A DNA stretch of 64,000 nucleotides, from contig NZ_CP047491.1 in assembly GCF_009931115.1 (NCBI RefSeq), positions 1,687,501 through 1,751,500 on the forward strand, in the 5' to 3' direction. Positions 8,527 to 17,574 of this stretch are shown in pieces. The notes under the pieces are model-generated. The model was not told the DNA's origin and did not search any database. It saw only the letters and a program-made list of their open reading frames with translations. The translations under genes and the position numbers were made by a program. How positions within the stretch are numbered: position 1 is the stretch's first letter; the number at the start of each line of letters is the position of its first letter. This DNA comes from Microbulbifer hydrolyticus (GTDB lineage: Bacteria; Pseudomonadota; Gammaproteobacteria; Pseudomonadales; Cellvibrionaceae).

Positions 8527-10760
8527 GGTGTTTTAATTTCCACGCAATTATTGTTTCTTTGGGTATCCGGTAACAGCCAGAGTGGATCGATGCACACAGC
8601 ATCAAGTCTTTTCTCGAGTGGTAGCTGCAGGGTCAGCTGCTGGCGCTGTGCACGCATCCAGGCCTGTGCCGGTACCTTGAGGTCATGTCGTGAGCCATCT
8701 TCCAGCTCGAGCTGTAATGGAATCGGCAAGATCCCCCCGCCACGGTTCGCCAGCACTAATGTGTACCATTGGTGCTGGTCGCCAACGTTAAGGGAAAGCG
8801 GGGCATTCCTGGTAGGGATCGGGGGAAGTCCACGACTGTATTGATCTGCCAGAGTAGTATCGCGCTCGACCACGAATCCATTGATGCCGCCTACGGTAAG
8901 TGCCAGTGGCGGGGGCGGCGAAACGTCGGAGAAGGTGAGGGCGAGGTCTATGTCATCACTGCGGACATGTCTTATTGCCAGATCAATACTCGCACTTTCA
9001 TAAAACCAGCTGCGCCAGAACCAACTGAGATCGGTAGCTGCTGCTGTCTCCAGCGCCCGGAACAGGTCGCCCGGTACGGGACGCTTGCCCTGCCAGGCGT
9101 GGGCAAAGTCCGCAAGTGCCGCATCAAAAACTTCGGGCTCCAGTACCAGGTGCCGCAATATATTCAGAACGCTGGCGGTTTTGTTGTAGGCGTTGTCGAT
9201 CTTGCCGTGCAAACTATCAGCACTGCTCATGATCGGCTGGTGAATGGCGCTCGCGGTGTAGTCCACAATAGAGCGGGGCTCGCCATAGATTACGTCAAAA
9301 TTTGGTTCCCAGCTGTGCTCGGCGCGGTACTCGATAAAGCTCACCAGGCCCTCGTCCAGCCACGCCCACTCCCGTTCGTCAGTATTGATTTGCATGGGGA
9401 GATAGTTGTGGCCAACCTCGTGAATGACACTGCCGATAAAATCGTATTTGGTTAGCGCATCCCATGGTGGCCGCGCTGCAGTGGCGGAGACGCGCTCCGG
9501 GCGCGTGGCAATAGTTGCTAGCCCCGGGTATTCCATACCAATACCGGCCGCATTGACAATGCTCACGCTGGGCATTTGCAGTGGCGCCAGAGCGTGATCA
9601 AAAGTATCGAGTGTATGCGCTATTGCCGGTAGCCCGAATCTTTCCCACAGCGGTCCTGCTTCCACGGGAAAAAACTGCTGTAGTTTGCGTCCTTGTTGAT
9701 CGACGGTTAGCTGCCACTGGAATGCTGCAGAAGTTGCGAACGCGAAATCCCGCAAGTCCTCCCCGGAGAACTGCCAGCGCTTGCGGCCGTGACGATCCTT
9801 ACGCACGCGGTTTGCTATTGCCGCTTGTGGATCAATCATCCAGACGGGCGTTTGTGACTCGCTTTTCCATTGCTGTAACTGCACGTCGTCCAGTACTTGC
9901 GCTGCATTTTGCAGTATGCCGCTGGCTGCTACCGTATAGTGGCTGGGTGCTTCAATGGTAACCTGGTAGTTGCCAAATTCGGTGGAAAACTCTCCCTGCT
10001 GGAGAAACGGCTTGAGCTGCCAGCCAGCGTAATCCGTATACGCCAGTGCGCGCGGGAACCATTGTGCGGCGACAAAAATTCGGGCGCCATCTGCCAGCGA
10101 CTCGTAACCACTGCGGGCGCCGGTGGCGACTTTATCGGTAAGTGTTAGAGACCAGTCAATCTTGAGCGTTGTGGACTTTCCCGCATCCAGGGACTGGGGG
10201 AGAGATACTTGCAGTATCGTATCGCGAACATGCCATTCAAGAGGGTGACCCGCGCTATTGGTTACTGAAGAAACCTCGAAACCGCTCGCAGGCATGCGTG
10301 CCAGGCTGCGCTTGCGACTGCGTTCGTTTCCAGTCGCCAAAAGATTGTAAGCGGCTGCACTGTCCTCTTGCAGGGCATTGTGGTCGAGCGCAAAAAATAG
10401 CTGTGGTAGTTGATCCGGGGAGTTGTTCTGATAACGGATCTGGGCGCTGGCCCGGATTCGGTTGTGGGCAGGCTCCAGCGTGGCGGACAGTATGTAATCT
10501 ACCTGCTGCTGCCAGTAGTTTTCCGCTGGCAGACCATTGCGACTGCGATACACCCCGAGGCCCAAATCGGACTGTGTCAGTTTAGAGAAAGGATCCTTGG
10601 TCGCCAAAGGGGGTAGGGCGACTGACTTGTTTGCCCAGAAACCCGTGGCGGAAAGCAGCAATACGGGAACCAGAGCGCGCACGGCAACAAGGTGGGCCCT
10701 TGGTGGTGATGGTGTTACCGCAGTTGCTCGACCGTGTCGGCGCGCTCTGAATAGATTCAT
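8523..10760 (-). CDS. M1 family metallopeptidase, membrane-anchored
   Basis: 745-residue zinc peptidase. The M1 motif HEVGH is at residues 447-451 and the third ligand Glu follows after exactly 18 residues (WLDEGLVSF, Glu470). A basic N-terminus and one hydrophobic segment (about 24-45) suggest inner-membrane anchoring with the enzyme in the periplasm. It overlaps the MFS gene upstream and the NlpC-like gene downstream by 4 bases each. In context it could trim stem peptides or other imported peptides; M1 enzymes usually remove N-terminal residues, but many secreted members are uncharacterised. Confidence 0.88.
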   Translation of the reverse strand: MNLFRARRHGRATAVTPSPPRAHLVAVRALVPVLLLSATGFWANKSVALPPLATKDPFSKLTQSDLGLGVYRSRNGLPAENYWQQQVDYILSATLEPAHNRIRASAQIRYQNNSPDQLPQLFFALDHNALQEDSAAAYNLLATGNERSRKRSLARMPASGFEVSSVTNSAGHPLEWHVRDTILQVSLPQSLDAGKSTTLKIDWSLTLTDKVATGARSGYESLADGARIFVAAQWFPRALAYTDYAGWQLKPFLQQGEFSTEFGNYQVTIEAPSHYTVAASGILQNAAQVLDDVQLQQWKSESQTPVWMIDPQAAIANRVRKDRHGRKRWQFSGEDLRDFAFATSAAFQWQLTVDQQGRKLQQFFPVEAGPLWERFGLPAIAHTLDTFDHALAPLQMPSVSIVNAAGIGMEYPGLATIATRPERVSATAARPPWDALTKYDFIGSVIHEVGHNYLPMQINTDEREWAWLDEGLVSFIEYRAEHSWEPNFDVIYGEPRSIVDYTASAIHQPIMSSADSLHGKIDNAYNKTASVLNILRHLVLEPEVFDAALADFAHAWQGKRPVPGDLFRALETAAATDLSWFWRSWFYESASIDLAIRHVRSDDIDLALTFSDVSPPPPLALTVGGINGFVVERDTTLADQYSRGLPPIPTRNAPLSLNVGDQHQWYTLVLANRGGGILPIPLQLELEDGSRHDLKVPAQAWMRAQRQQLTLQLPLEKRLDAVCIDPLWLLPDTQRNNNCVEIKTP

Positions 10761-11950
10761 GCGGGGCTCACCGCTGGCTGTGCCACGGGAATTTGGCGGC
10801 GCTCAGTGATGGCTGCCATCATAAGCGTGAGAGCCATGCAGATAATGCCCAGTATCAGCACAGGTACAAAATTGTTGTTGATGATCAGGGCTGCCGCCAG
10901 GGGTGGCCCGACAATTTCTCCCACCTTGAAAGCGCTGGCGCACAGTACGATAAAACGCCCGGTATCATCCACACGGTTGAACTGATCCATCAGCAAAGGC
11001 AGCGAGAAACTCCAGAAGAACTGGAATACGATCGAAGTGGAGGCATAAAGCAGGTAGGCATCCAGGGTGTTGCCGCCGATCAGTGCGGCCATGGTGGCGA
11101 TCTGCAACATCATGGCTAAGGTAAGGGTGGGCACTCGGCCAATGCGAGCGGTCAGCCAGGGCGTCGCGAGAGAACCCAGACCACTGATGGCAAAACCAAT
11201 GCCGAGGAGGTCCCCGACGCGCGCGCTTTCAAGCCCCATTTCCAGTCCAATGCGCTCGAGATAGGCCCAAACCGCGGATACGCCGCAGTAATACACCACT
11301 GTGGTGCCGAATACGAGCAGTGAACGTCCATTTAACAGGGTGCCGAACACTGTCTCCTGCGGTAAGGCCTCGGGCTTTTGTGACCTGGGAAATGCCAGCA
11401 TACAGCTGAGCAGTGTCAGTACCAGCCAACCATTCAGGTAGTGAAAGAAGCCGTCGATCTGCAGTTGCGCCATGATGCGCGGCACCGCAAAAAAGCCCAC
11501 GGTGCCGAAAAATACCTGTGCCGCGACCATCAGGCCAAAAGCCATTTGCGGATTCCGGTGATCTCCGAGGGCGGCGAGCGCAACAGCGTAGGCAGAGCCA
11601 CACCCGATACCCGCGATGATGCGGATCGCCATCAGCGTGGTGAAATCCTCCGCGCCCAGACTGGCGAGGTTGCCCAGCAGGAAACATGTCAGGCCAGATA
11701 GGACGACGGCGCGCCACGGCACTTTGCGCACCCAGAAAATTGCCGACGCAGAGCTGACAAATATCCCAATCACATCAGCGGCGGCAAGCCAGCCGGTTTG
11801 TTGCTGAGTGAAAAGCCCCCTGTCGCTCAACCCTCCCACCCATAGTGGCAGCAAGGTGAGAATGGAAGCTCCCATCATCGCCACCAGTAGCAGGCTTGTG
11901 AGATTGGCGAAGCTGTCGGGACGGTATGAATGGCTGTCTTTGGTATGCAT
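10757..11950 (-). CDS. MFS transporter
   Basis: 397-residue major facilitator protein with about 12 hydrophobic segments and the inner loop between helices 2 and 3 (WVRKVPWRAVV). It is the first gene of a minus-strand operon with M1 peptidase, NlpC-like lipoprotein and AmiD, each start overlapping the previous stop. Uptake of a peptidoglycan fragment (muropeptide, peptide or amino sugar) is the natural inference, but it is not an obvious AmpG and nothing in the sequence fixes the substrate. Confidence 0.85.
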   Translation of the reverse strand: MHTKDSHSYRPDSFANLTSLLLVAMMGASILTLLPLWVGGLSDRGLFTQQQTGWLAAADVIGIFVSSASAIFWVRKVPWRAVVLSGLTCFLLGNLASLGAEDFTTLMAIRIIAGIGCGSAYAVALAALGDHRNPQMAFGLMVAAQVFFGTVGFFAVPRIMAQLQIDGFFHYLNGWLVLTLLSCMLAFPRSQKPEALPQETVFGTLLNGRSLLVFGTTVVYYCGVSAVWAYLERIGLEMGLESARVGDLLGIGFAISGLGSLATPWLTARIGRVPTLTLAMMLQIATMAALIGGNTLDAYLLYASTSIVFQFFWSFSLPLLMDQFNRVDDTGRFIVLCASAFKVGEIVGPPLAAALIINNNFVPVLILGIICMALTLMMAAITERRQIPVAQPAVSPA

Positions 11951-12024
11951 GGGTTGTGCTTATTTTTTGTGACGGTGCCGGATATCGGGCGGTGCAAGCT
12001 GACCGGTCAACACCGCAAATGTCC

Positions 12025-12047
12025 GGATCAATAAATGTGCGTGATCC
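12025..12047. promoter_or_regulatory. Inverted repeat GGATCA-N11-TGATCC upstream of the MFS operon
   Basis: Perfect 6-base arms at 12025-12030 and 12042-12047, about 75-100 bases upstream of the MFS start on the minus strand. Position fits an operator; no known regulator is assigned. Confidence 0.3.
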
Positions 12048-12674
12048 AGTGTACGAGTCAAAAAAAACAGAGCCAGTTATTGCCAATCGGCCTGGGCGAT
12101 AGGTGCACGTTTTTTTATGCAGTTGAAGGGCGTGCTTTGCCCTACAAGTGTTCCGTACCCCCGACTGGTTAAATTTCCTCCCGTATGTGATTGCAGGATA
12201 CGGGATTCAAGGTGGCGTAAAAAATGTGCTTTTAGGCCGTTTAATGCGCCGTGCTGTCAAATGCCTCCCCATTTTACAAATAAAAAATTCTTCGTGTGTG
12301 TTTTTCTTGGAATTTTTTAATTGGCGTTGAATGGTGCCCGGTCATACTTCCTACTTTCATCTTTTTTTCACCGCTGGATTGTGAAACCGGTGCAGAATTT
12401 ATTGCCCGGGTAGATGCATGTCGTCGGGGCGTGCGGTTATCGCCGTCCCGCATGGGGCGCGGTGTTTGGCGCATAATGCTTCTCGCATGCGGGAATATCT
12501 TCGATATTTTATTCGTTCCCTTTTTTTCCTCTGTCACCGTTCACTTCTCTCTTTGTTGGTATTCGCGCCATACAAGCTGTCAAAAGTGTCTTTTTGTCAT
12601 TTTCCGGATATTTTTTTGAATTTTTTATGATTATGTTCTCGCGTCAGAAGAATTTTTTCAGCAGAATGGCTTCA

Positions 12675-12689
12675 GGAATATCTTATTCC
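12675..12689. promoter_or_regulatory. Candidate RpiR operator GGAATA-TCT-TATTCC
   Basis: Perfect palindrome with 6-base arms and a 3-base spacer, 165 bases upstream of the TonB-dependent receptor. The same GAATA..TATTC pattern occurs upstream of the NlpC/P60 gene (16002), the serine hydrolase (21175) and the symporter/RpiR divergent promoter (40504), which suggests a shared regulator. Confidence 0.5.
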
Positions 12690-12715
12690 GTGCGGTAGGT
12701 GCCAAGGGTATAAAT

Positions 12716-12732
12716 TATCGGTTCGACCGATA
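12716..12732. promoter_or_regulatory. Inverted repeat TATCGGT-TCG-ACCGATA upstream of the TonB-dependent receptor
   Basis: Perfect 7-base arms around a TCG spacer, 121 bases upstream of the receptor start and overlapping an AT-rich TATAAATTAT stretch that could be a -10 region. Candidate operator for a second regulator; identity unknown. Confidence 0.4.
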
Positions 12733-12853
12733 GGTTGAGCGACTTTTCTAAAAAATAAGAGTGCACCACCGCTGGCGCTGATAGGGAGCTCCGGTCACAG
12801 ATCGAACGTTTCCCGATTGGGGACCAACACAATAAAAGCCTGGGAGGCCATCC

Positions 12854-15800
12854 ATGTTTCAGAAAACGAAATTGAGTTCCTCACTCCAGAGTGCAACCTC
12901 AACAACACTTTCACGCTCGGCTGCGGCAGTTGCAGGCGTGTTGTTCTCAGTGTCTGTTGCGGCTCAGCAGTCGGGGAGTATCGAGGGTACAGTTTACCTC
13001 GACGAAAATGTCGAAGCGGCTGGTGTGAAGATCACCGCAACCAGCCCGGTAATGCCGAAAAAAAGAACGGTTGAAACCGATGCTGACGGCGATTTCAGGC
13101 TGCCTGCCCTGATTCCCGGTACCTACACGCTTACTCTGACTACTGAAGACGGCATCACCCGCACGGTTAAAACCCGAGTGTTGCTGGATCAGCGCTCCAA
13201 TGTCCAAGTGATGATGGCACCGGACGCGACAGCCGAGGAAATGGAAGAGATTGCCGTGTTCGGCCAGCAGGTCGAAGTTGTAGGCGGGGGCGCATCAGTC
13301 TCCAACGCGATTGGGGCGGATGTAATTGGTGCGCTGCCGGTTGGCCAAAGCTATCGCGACCTGATGAAGCTGCTTCCCGGGGTGCAAGTTTCCCAAGACT
13401 CCGTCCGCGGTCCCAATGCGGGCGGCAGTGGCCAGGACAATACCTATGCGTTTGACGGCGTAAACGTGACGCTGCCAATGTTCGGTACGCTCGCTGCAGA
13501 GCCTTCAAGTCAGGACATTGAGCAGGTTGCGGTCGAGCGTGGCGGTGCCAGGGCGATTGGCTTTAACCGTGCCGGCGGTGTGAGCGTGGATACCAAGTCA
13601 AAATCTGGTACCAACGAATTTAAAGGCAGCGTTAATTACAGGTTTCAGCCTGCGAATCTGCGTGCAGAGACCGTTGACGGTGTGAGATCTCAAACCGAAT
13701 ATGACTGGACCACTGCAAATTTCAGCGGTCCGCTGGTCGAAGATACCCTGTTCTTCTACGGCTCTTATTACGGGCCCACCGTATCTCGTGATAACAAAGA
13801 AACCGCCTACGGTCCCACCAAAGACTATCTGAGCGAGCGTGACGAGTACTTCGGTAAGCTGACCTATGCGGTGACTGAGGATATTCTGCTGAATGCCAGC
13901 TACCGTACCTCAGAGCGAGTCGGTGAGGGTCTCTCAGTCGGGTTTAATGAGGCAGATTCAGTTTCCTCGGGTGAAAAATCCAATCAGGATATCATCACCT
14001 TTGATGGTTCGTGGATTATCAGCGACAGCACCACCTTTACTTTCCAGTACAGTGATTACGCTCTGGAGACGGTGGGTGGCCCGGATAATTACCTCTCAAT
14101 TCAGCCTACCTATGGCGCTGCTCTGGATTTAGCCCAGCTGGACCAGATGGGTTACTTCAGTGTTCCCAATCTGGATCCGGACAACCCCGACTACGACAAT
14201 GATCTGGCTCAGGATCTGATTGACGCATACGGTTATGTAAATGATGACGGTGAGCTTGTTGGTGGTGGCGGCGTTGGTGGCTATAGCTCCATCAATGATC
14301 AGTCCTTCTATCGCAAAGGCTTTGAAATGGCGCTGGAGCACAACTTTGACGTTGGCCCAACCAGTCATCAGCTGCATATGGGCTATCAGTGGTCCGAAGG
14401 TACAGAAGACCTGTCGCGGATGTCGAACGGCTGGGGTGCTATTTACTATGTCGGCGGTGAGGAAACCACCCCGGATGGTGACCCGATCTATTTCCAGTCT
14501 TACACCGAGCAGATGAGCCTCGTGGATGCGTCTGGCACTTCCGTGCCGAACATCGTATCGAGCACGGTAACTCACAACTTTGAGATCAATGACTCTATTG
14601 AGTGGAATGATTTCACCTTCAATGTTGGTTTCCTGATCAGCCAGGATACTTACTTCGGTCAGGGCTTGAAGAAGAATTCCAGCAACTATTCTGGCTTTGA
14701 AACTGCGCCGGGCAACAAGTACGAGATGTATGAGATCGACTGGAAGGATATGATCCAGCCTCGATTGGGCGTTACCTGGGCGTACAACGGGGAAGACACC
14801 GTATTTGCGAACTTTGCCCAGTACAACCCTGCTGCCAGCTCGCTGGCCCGCGCTGCCTCCTGGGATCGTAATTCCGCTCGCCAGTTGGATGTTTGGTGGG
14901 ATGAGGATGGCAATTACCTGGGTAACCAGGGCCGCAGAGGTTCATCCGGTAAGATCTTCCAGGACAATCTGACGCCGCGCCGTGTTGATGAGCTCACCAT
15001 CGGTACCACTAAAGCCTGGGGTGACAGTATCAATACTCGCGCGCATGTGCGTTACCGCGAAGGCTCCCACTTCTGGGAAGACGTTTGGAACTGGGCGCGT
15101 TCTGATGAGGGTTGCTACGGTGACTTCGATGGCGATGGCATCAATGAGCATTGTGTGCCTGCGGATATCGAAGCGCTCGGTCCGTATGTTCCTGACCTGC
15201 AGGAATACCGCGATGAGATTGGCGGCTCCTCTTACGTTATCGCGGAAATGGATGGCGCTTACACGAAGTACTGGGAGATGTCTCTGGAAGCGGAGTGGTA
15301 TGGCGAGCGTAGTTACCTGAATGCATCTTATGTATACAGTGAGTACACCGGTAATATCGACCAGGACAACACTTCCTTTACCAATGACCTCAACCTGTTC
15401 CTCGGCTCTTCGAGCTATGCGGATGATTACGGTCAGTACACCTGGGACCTGAAGGAAGGCACCATGCGTGGTGACAGGCCGCATCAGCTCAAAGTGTTTG
15501 GATACTACACTCTGGACTGGAATGCGAATGTCGGTGCGTTCCTGACCTATCAGTCTGGTCAGCCTTGGGAAGCGTGGGATGGCTCTATCTACGGACGTAG
15601 TTCTGACACCATGCGTTATGCAGAGCCTGCGGGCAGCCGTCGTACCGGTAGCCACTGGCAGATGGATTTGAACTATACCCAGGACTTCAAGGTGTTGAGT
15701 GATTACACCGTTAAGTTCAAAGCGGATATCTTTAATCTGTTCGATCGCCAGACTGGCTATAACCCGCAGCCTTCAGTGGATAGTGAGCTATTTGGTGAGC

Positions 15801-15856
15801 CGCGCAGTCGTTGGAGCCCGCGTCGAGTCCAGCTGTCGCTGGGTGTGGACTTCTAA
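12854..15856 (+). CDS. Oar-like TonB-dependent outer-membrane receptor
   Basis: 1000-residue receptor. A signal peptide ends near SVAAQQ (about residue 37). Residues about 40-115 form a carboxypeptidase-regulatory-like (CarboxypepD_reg) domain with DGDFRLPALIPGTYTL. The plug domain follows (SYRDLMKLLPGVQV near 175, then the NTYAFDGVNV stretch), then a large beta-barrel ending in the terminal LSLGVDF, with aromatic last residue as outer-membrane barrels have. A TGGGAGG ribosome site precedes the ATG. Oar-type receptors import large or peptide-like ligands; here the locus suggests peptidoglycan fragments. A strong terminator follows, so it is monocistronic. Confidence 0.93.
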   Translation: MFQKTKLSSSLQSATSTTLSRSAAAVAGVLFSVSVAAQQSGSIEGTVYLDENVEAAGVKITATSPVMPKKRTVETDADGDFRLPALIPGTYTLTLTTEDGITRTVKTRVLLDQRSNVQVMMAPDATAEEMEEIAVFGQQVEVVGGGASVSNAIGADVIGALPVGQSYRDLMKLLPGVQVSQDSVRGPNAGGSGQDNTYAFDGVNVTLPMFGTLAAEPSSQDIEQVAVERGGARAIGFNRAGGVSVDTKSKSGTNEFKGSVNYRFQPANLRAETVDGVRSQTEYDWTTANFSGPLVEDTLFFYGSYYGPTVSRDNKETAYGPTKDYLSERDEYFGKLTYAVTEDILLNASYRTSERVGEGLSVGFNEADSVSSGEKSNQDIITFDGSWIISDSTTFTFQYSDYALETVGGPDNYLSIQPTYGAALDLAQLDQMGYFSVPNLDPDNPDYDNDLAQDLIDAYGYVNDDGELVGGGGVGGYSSINDQSFYRKGFEMALEHNFDVGPTSHQLHMGYQWSEGTEDLSRMSNGWGAIYYVGGEETTPDGDPIYFQSYTEQMSLVDASGTSVPNIVSSTVTHNFEINDSIEWNDFTFNVGFLISQDTYFGQGLKKNSSNYSGFETAPGNKYEMYEIDWKDMIQPRLGVTWAYNGEDTVFANFAQYNPAASSLARAASWDRNSARQLDVWWDEDGNYLGNQGRRGSSGKIFQDNLTPRRVDELTIGTTKAWGDSINTRAHVRYREGSHFWEDVWNWARSDEGCYGDFDGDGINEHCVPADIEALGPYVPDLQEYRDEIGGSSYVIAEMDGAYTKYWEMSLEAEWYGERSYLNASYVYSEYTGNIDQDNTSFTNDLNLFLGSSSYADDYGQYTWDLKEGTMRGDRPHQLKVFGYYTLDWNANVGAFLTYQSGQPWEAWDGSIYGRSSDTMRYAEPAGSRRTGSHWQMDLNYTQDFKVLSDYTVKFKADIFNLFDRQTGYNPQPSVDSELFGEPRSRWSPRRVQLSLGVDF

Positions 15857-15899
15857 CTGCGAAAGTATCGACAAGAACTCTATTGGATCGTATGTACTT

Positions 15900-15926
15900 G
15901 CCCCGGCTTAGCCGGGGCTTTTTTTT
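15900..15926 (+). terminator. Intrinsic terminator after the TonB-dependent receptor
   Basis: GCCCCGGC-TTA-GCCGGGGC, an 8-base stem with a 3-base loop, followed by eight T (15919-15926). Confidence 0.95.
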
Positions 15927-16001
15927 GCGGCGCAAACACAGGAGGTCGCTGTGGTTTTGTGCTGCGGACTAAGCTGACTAAATAATTTTTGAGCGCGTGT
16001 A

Positions 16002-16021
16002 TTATTCTGAATAAATTATTC
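16002..16021. promoter_or_regulatory. Three alternating TTATTC/GAATAA half-sites upstream of the NlpC/P60 operon
   Basis: TTATTC (16002-16007), GAATAA (16009-16014) and TTATTC (16016-16021) are each separated by one base, forming two overlapping perfect palindromes. It lies 66-86 bases before the NlpC/P60 start, in a promoter position. The operon includes an RpiR regulator, a likely binder. Confidence 0.55.
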
Positions 16022-16087
16022 GTAATTGAGCGTCAAAGTGGATTAAAATGGCGCTATTCAGAGAAGAATAAGTAGTGGAGTTTTGGA

Positions 16088-17563
16088 TTGAGTCTGATGA
16101 ACAGCCTGAATTGGTTCGTGCGGGCAGCCAGTGCTGGACTGGTGGTCATTTCGCTTGTCGCGTGCGATACATCGACGGACAGCACGGCCTATTCCCGACA
16201 GTCCGTCGATGCGGAAAAGCCCGTTGATGCCGCCGTCGATTACGTCACAGATGTACCAATGTTGCGCGAGCCGATGCTGGCGGCAGCCTTCTGGCAGCAA
16301 CGGTTGCAAAGTGATGAGGTCAGGCTGGATGCAGCCGGGATCCGTGACCTGAATAGTATCAGCCTCGCCCGTGACCCAAACCTTCACAACCTGGATGAAT
16401 TTCCTTCGCACCTTTCACGAGAACAGGTGCTCACCCTGATTGATGGCATCAGCCGCTCCGCATCATCCCCGCGATATTTTTCCGACGGCCGTGAGGTGAG
16501 TGCTGAAGACTATGCGGCACTGGAGGCGTCTGTACATCGCTCCTCCGTGGAAGACTCGGTAGCCGTGCAATGGGGTGTGGTGGTGGAGCGTGCAAGTATG
16601 CGCAGCTACCCCACGGACGTCCGTGTGCTGAAAAGTGTGGAAGACCGGGATCTGGATCGCTTCCAGGAAACAGGTGTGTTCCCCGGTCAACGCCTGGCGA
16701 TTTTGCACGAAAGTGCTGATGGTGAATGGTGGTTTGCGGTGAACTATCACTACGCCGCGTGGCTGCCGAAGCGTGCCGTTGCCATCGGCGAGCGGGCGCA
16801 GATTAATCAGTGGTTCAATCGCTCGCCGCGGTTGACCGTCACCGGTGCACAAGTGCGTACCAACTTTAACCCGGACGACCCGCGTACATCGCAAGTCGTG
16901 CTGGATATGGGCGTATCACTGCCGGTGCTGAGTGCGGCGGAAGTCGGGCACCGGATAAACGGCCAGAACCCTCATGCCAGCCACATTGTCTCGCTGCCCG
17001 TGCGCACTGAAAGTGGTGCTTTGGAGTTTGAGCCGACACTGATCGGGCGTGCGCAGGACGTCACGCTGGGGCATCTGGAGTATCGTCCTTCTCTGGTGTT
17101 ACAGCAGGCGTTCAAGTTCCTCGGAGAGCGTTACGGCTGGGGCCATGATTACAACGGGCGCGACTGCACCGGCTTTGTGGGCGAAGTGTATAAATCTTTC
17201 GGTATTCTGATGCCGCGCAATTCCGGTCAGCAGGGAAACAGTGAATTCGCTCCGACCAAACGTTTTGCTGCGGATGATCACGTTGCGCGCCGCGAGGCGC
17301 TGGCGGAACTGTCGGTGGGGGATCTCATCTATATACCTGGCCATGTAATGATGTACCTGGGAGACGTAGAGGGTGAGCCGTATGTTATCCACGATGTAAC
17401 CGGCCTGAGTTATTACACCGAGGAAGCCGCTGCGGCCGCTGAAGAAGCAAGCTTTTACCGGGGCACTTTGTCGGGTGTCTCTATCACGCCATTGACGCCT
17501 TTGCATCTCTCCCGTGAGAAGAGCTTCGTAGAGGCAATTTACGCAATAAAATCCATTATCTGA
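16088..17563 (+). CDS. NlpC/P60 peptidoglycan endopeptidase lipoprotein with SH3-like domains
   Basis: 491-residue lipoprotein (LVAC lipobox near residue 25). The middle (about 160-330) resembles the bacterial SH3-type domains that precede NlpC/P60 catalytic domains in C40 peptidases such as dipeptidyl-peptidase VI. The catalytic Cys360 is in GRDCTGFVGEVY and His419 in GHVMMYLG. Such enzymes cut between D-Glu and the diamino acid, releasing L-Ala-D-Glu, which is exactly the substrate of the epimerase encoded 11 bases downstream. The ATG at 16097 is an alternative start. Confidence 0.9.
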   Translation: MSLMNSLNWFVRAASAGLVVISLVACDTSTDSTAYSRQSVDAEKPVDAAVDYVTDVPMLREPMLAAAFWQQRLQSDEVRLDAAGIRDLNSISLARDPNLHNLDEFPSHLSREQVLTLIDGISRSASSPRYFSDGREVSAEDYAALEASVHRSSVEDSVAVQWGVVVERASMRSYPTDVRVLKSVEDRDLDRFQETGVFPGQRLAILHESADGEWWFAVNYHYAAWLPKRAVAIGERAQINQWFNRSPRLTVTGAQVRTNFNPDDPRTSQVVLDMGVSLPVLSAAEVGHRINGQNPHASHIVSLPVRTESGALEFEPTLIGRAQDVTLGHLEYRPSLVLQQAFKFLGERYGWGHDYNGRDCTGFVGEVYKSFGILMPRNSGQQGNSEFAPTKRFAADDHVARREALAELSVGDLIYIPGHVMMYLGDVEGEPYVIHDVTGLSYYTEEAAAAAEEASFYRGTLSGVSITPLTPLHLSREKSFVEAIYAIKSII

Positions 17564-17574
17564 CCGGTATTGCC

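Larger units (their letters stand above)
11951..12853. other. 903-base non-coding region between divergent operons
   Basis: This gap separates the MFS operon (minus) from the TonB-dependent receptor (plus). No convincing gene: the short open frames are T-rich and low in coding character. From about 12,270 to 12,650 the plus strand is strikingly rich in T runs, unlike its neighbours. It holds three inverted repeats listed separately (12025, 12675, 12716). A long untranslated leader or small RNA for the receptor is possible but not shown. Confidence 0.6.

Noticed and set aside
12296..12619. 107-codon open frame in the T-rich region
   Set aside because: Low-complexity, Phe/Cys-rich translation with no ribosome site or family resemblance.
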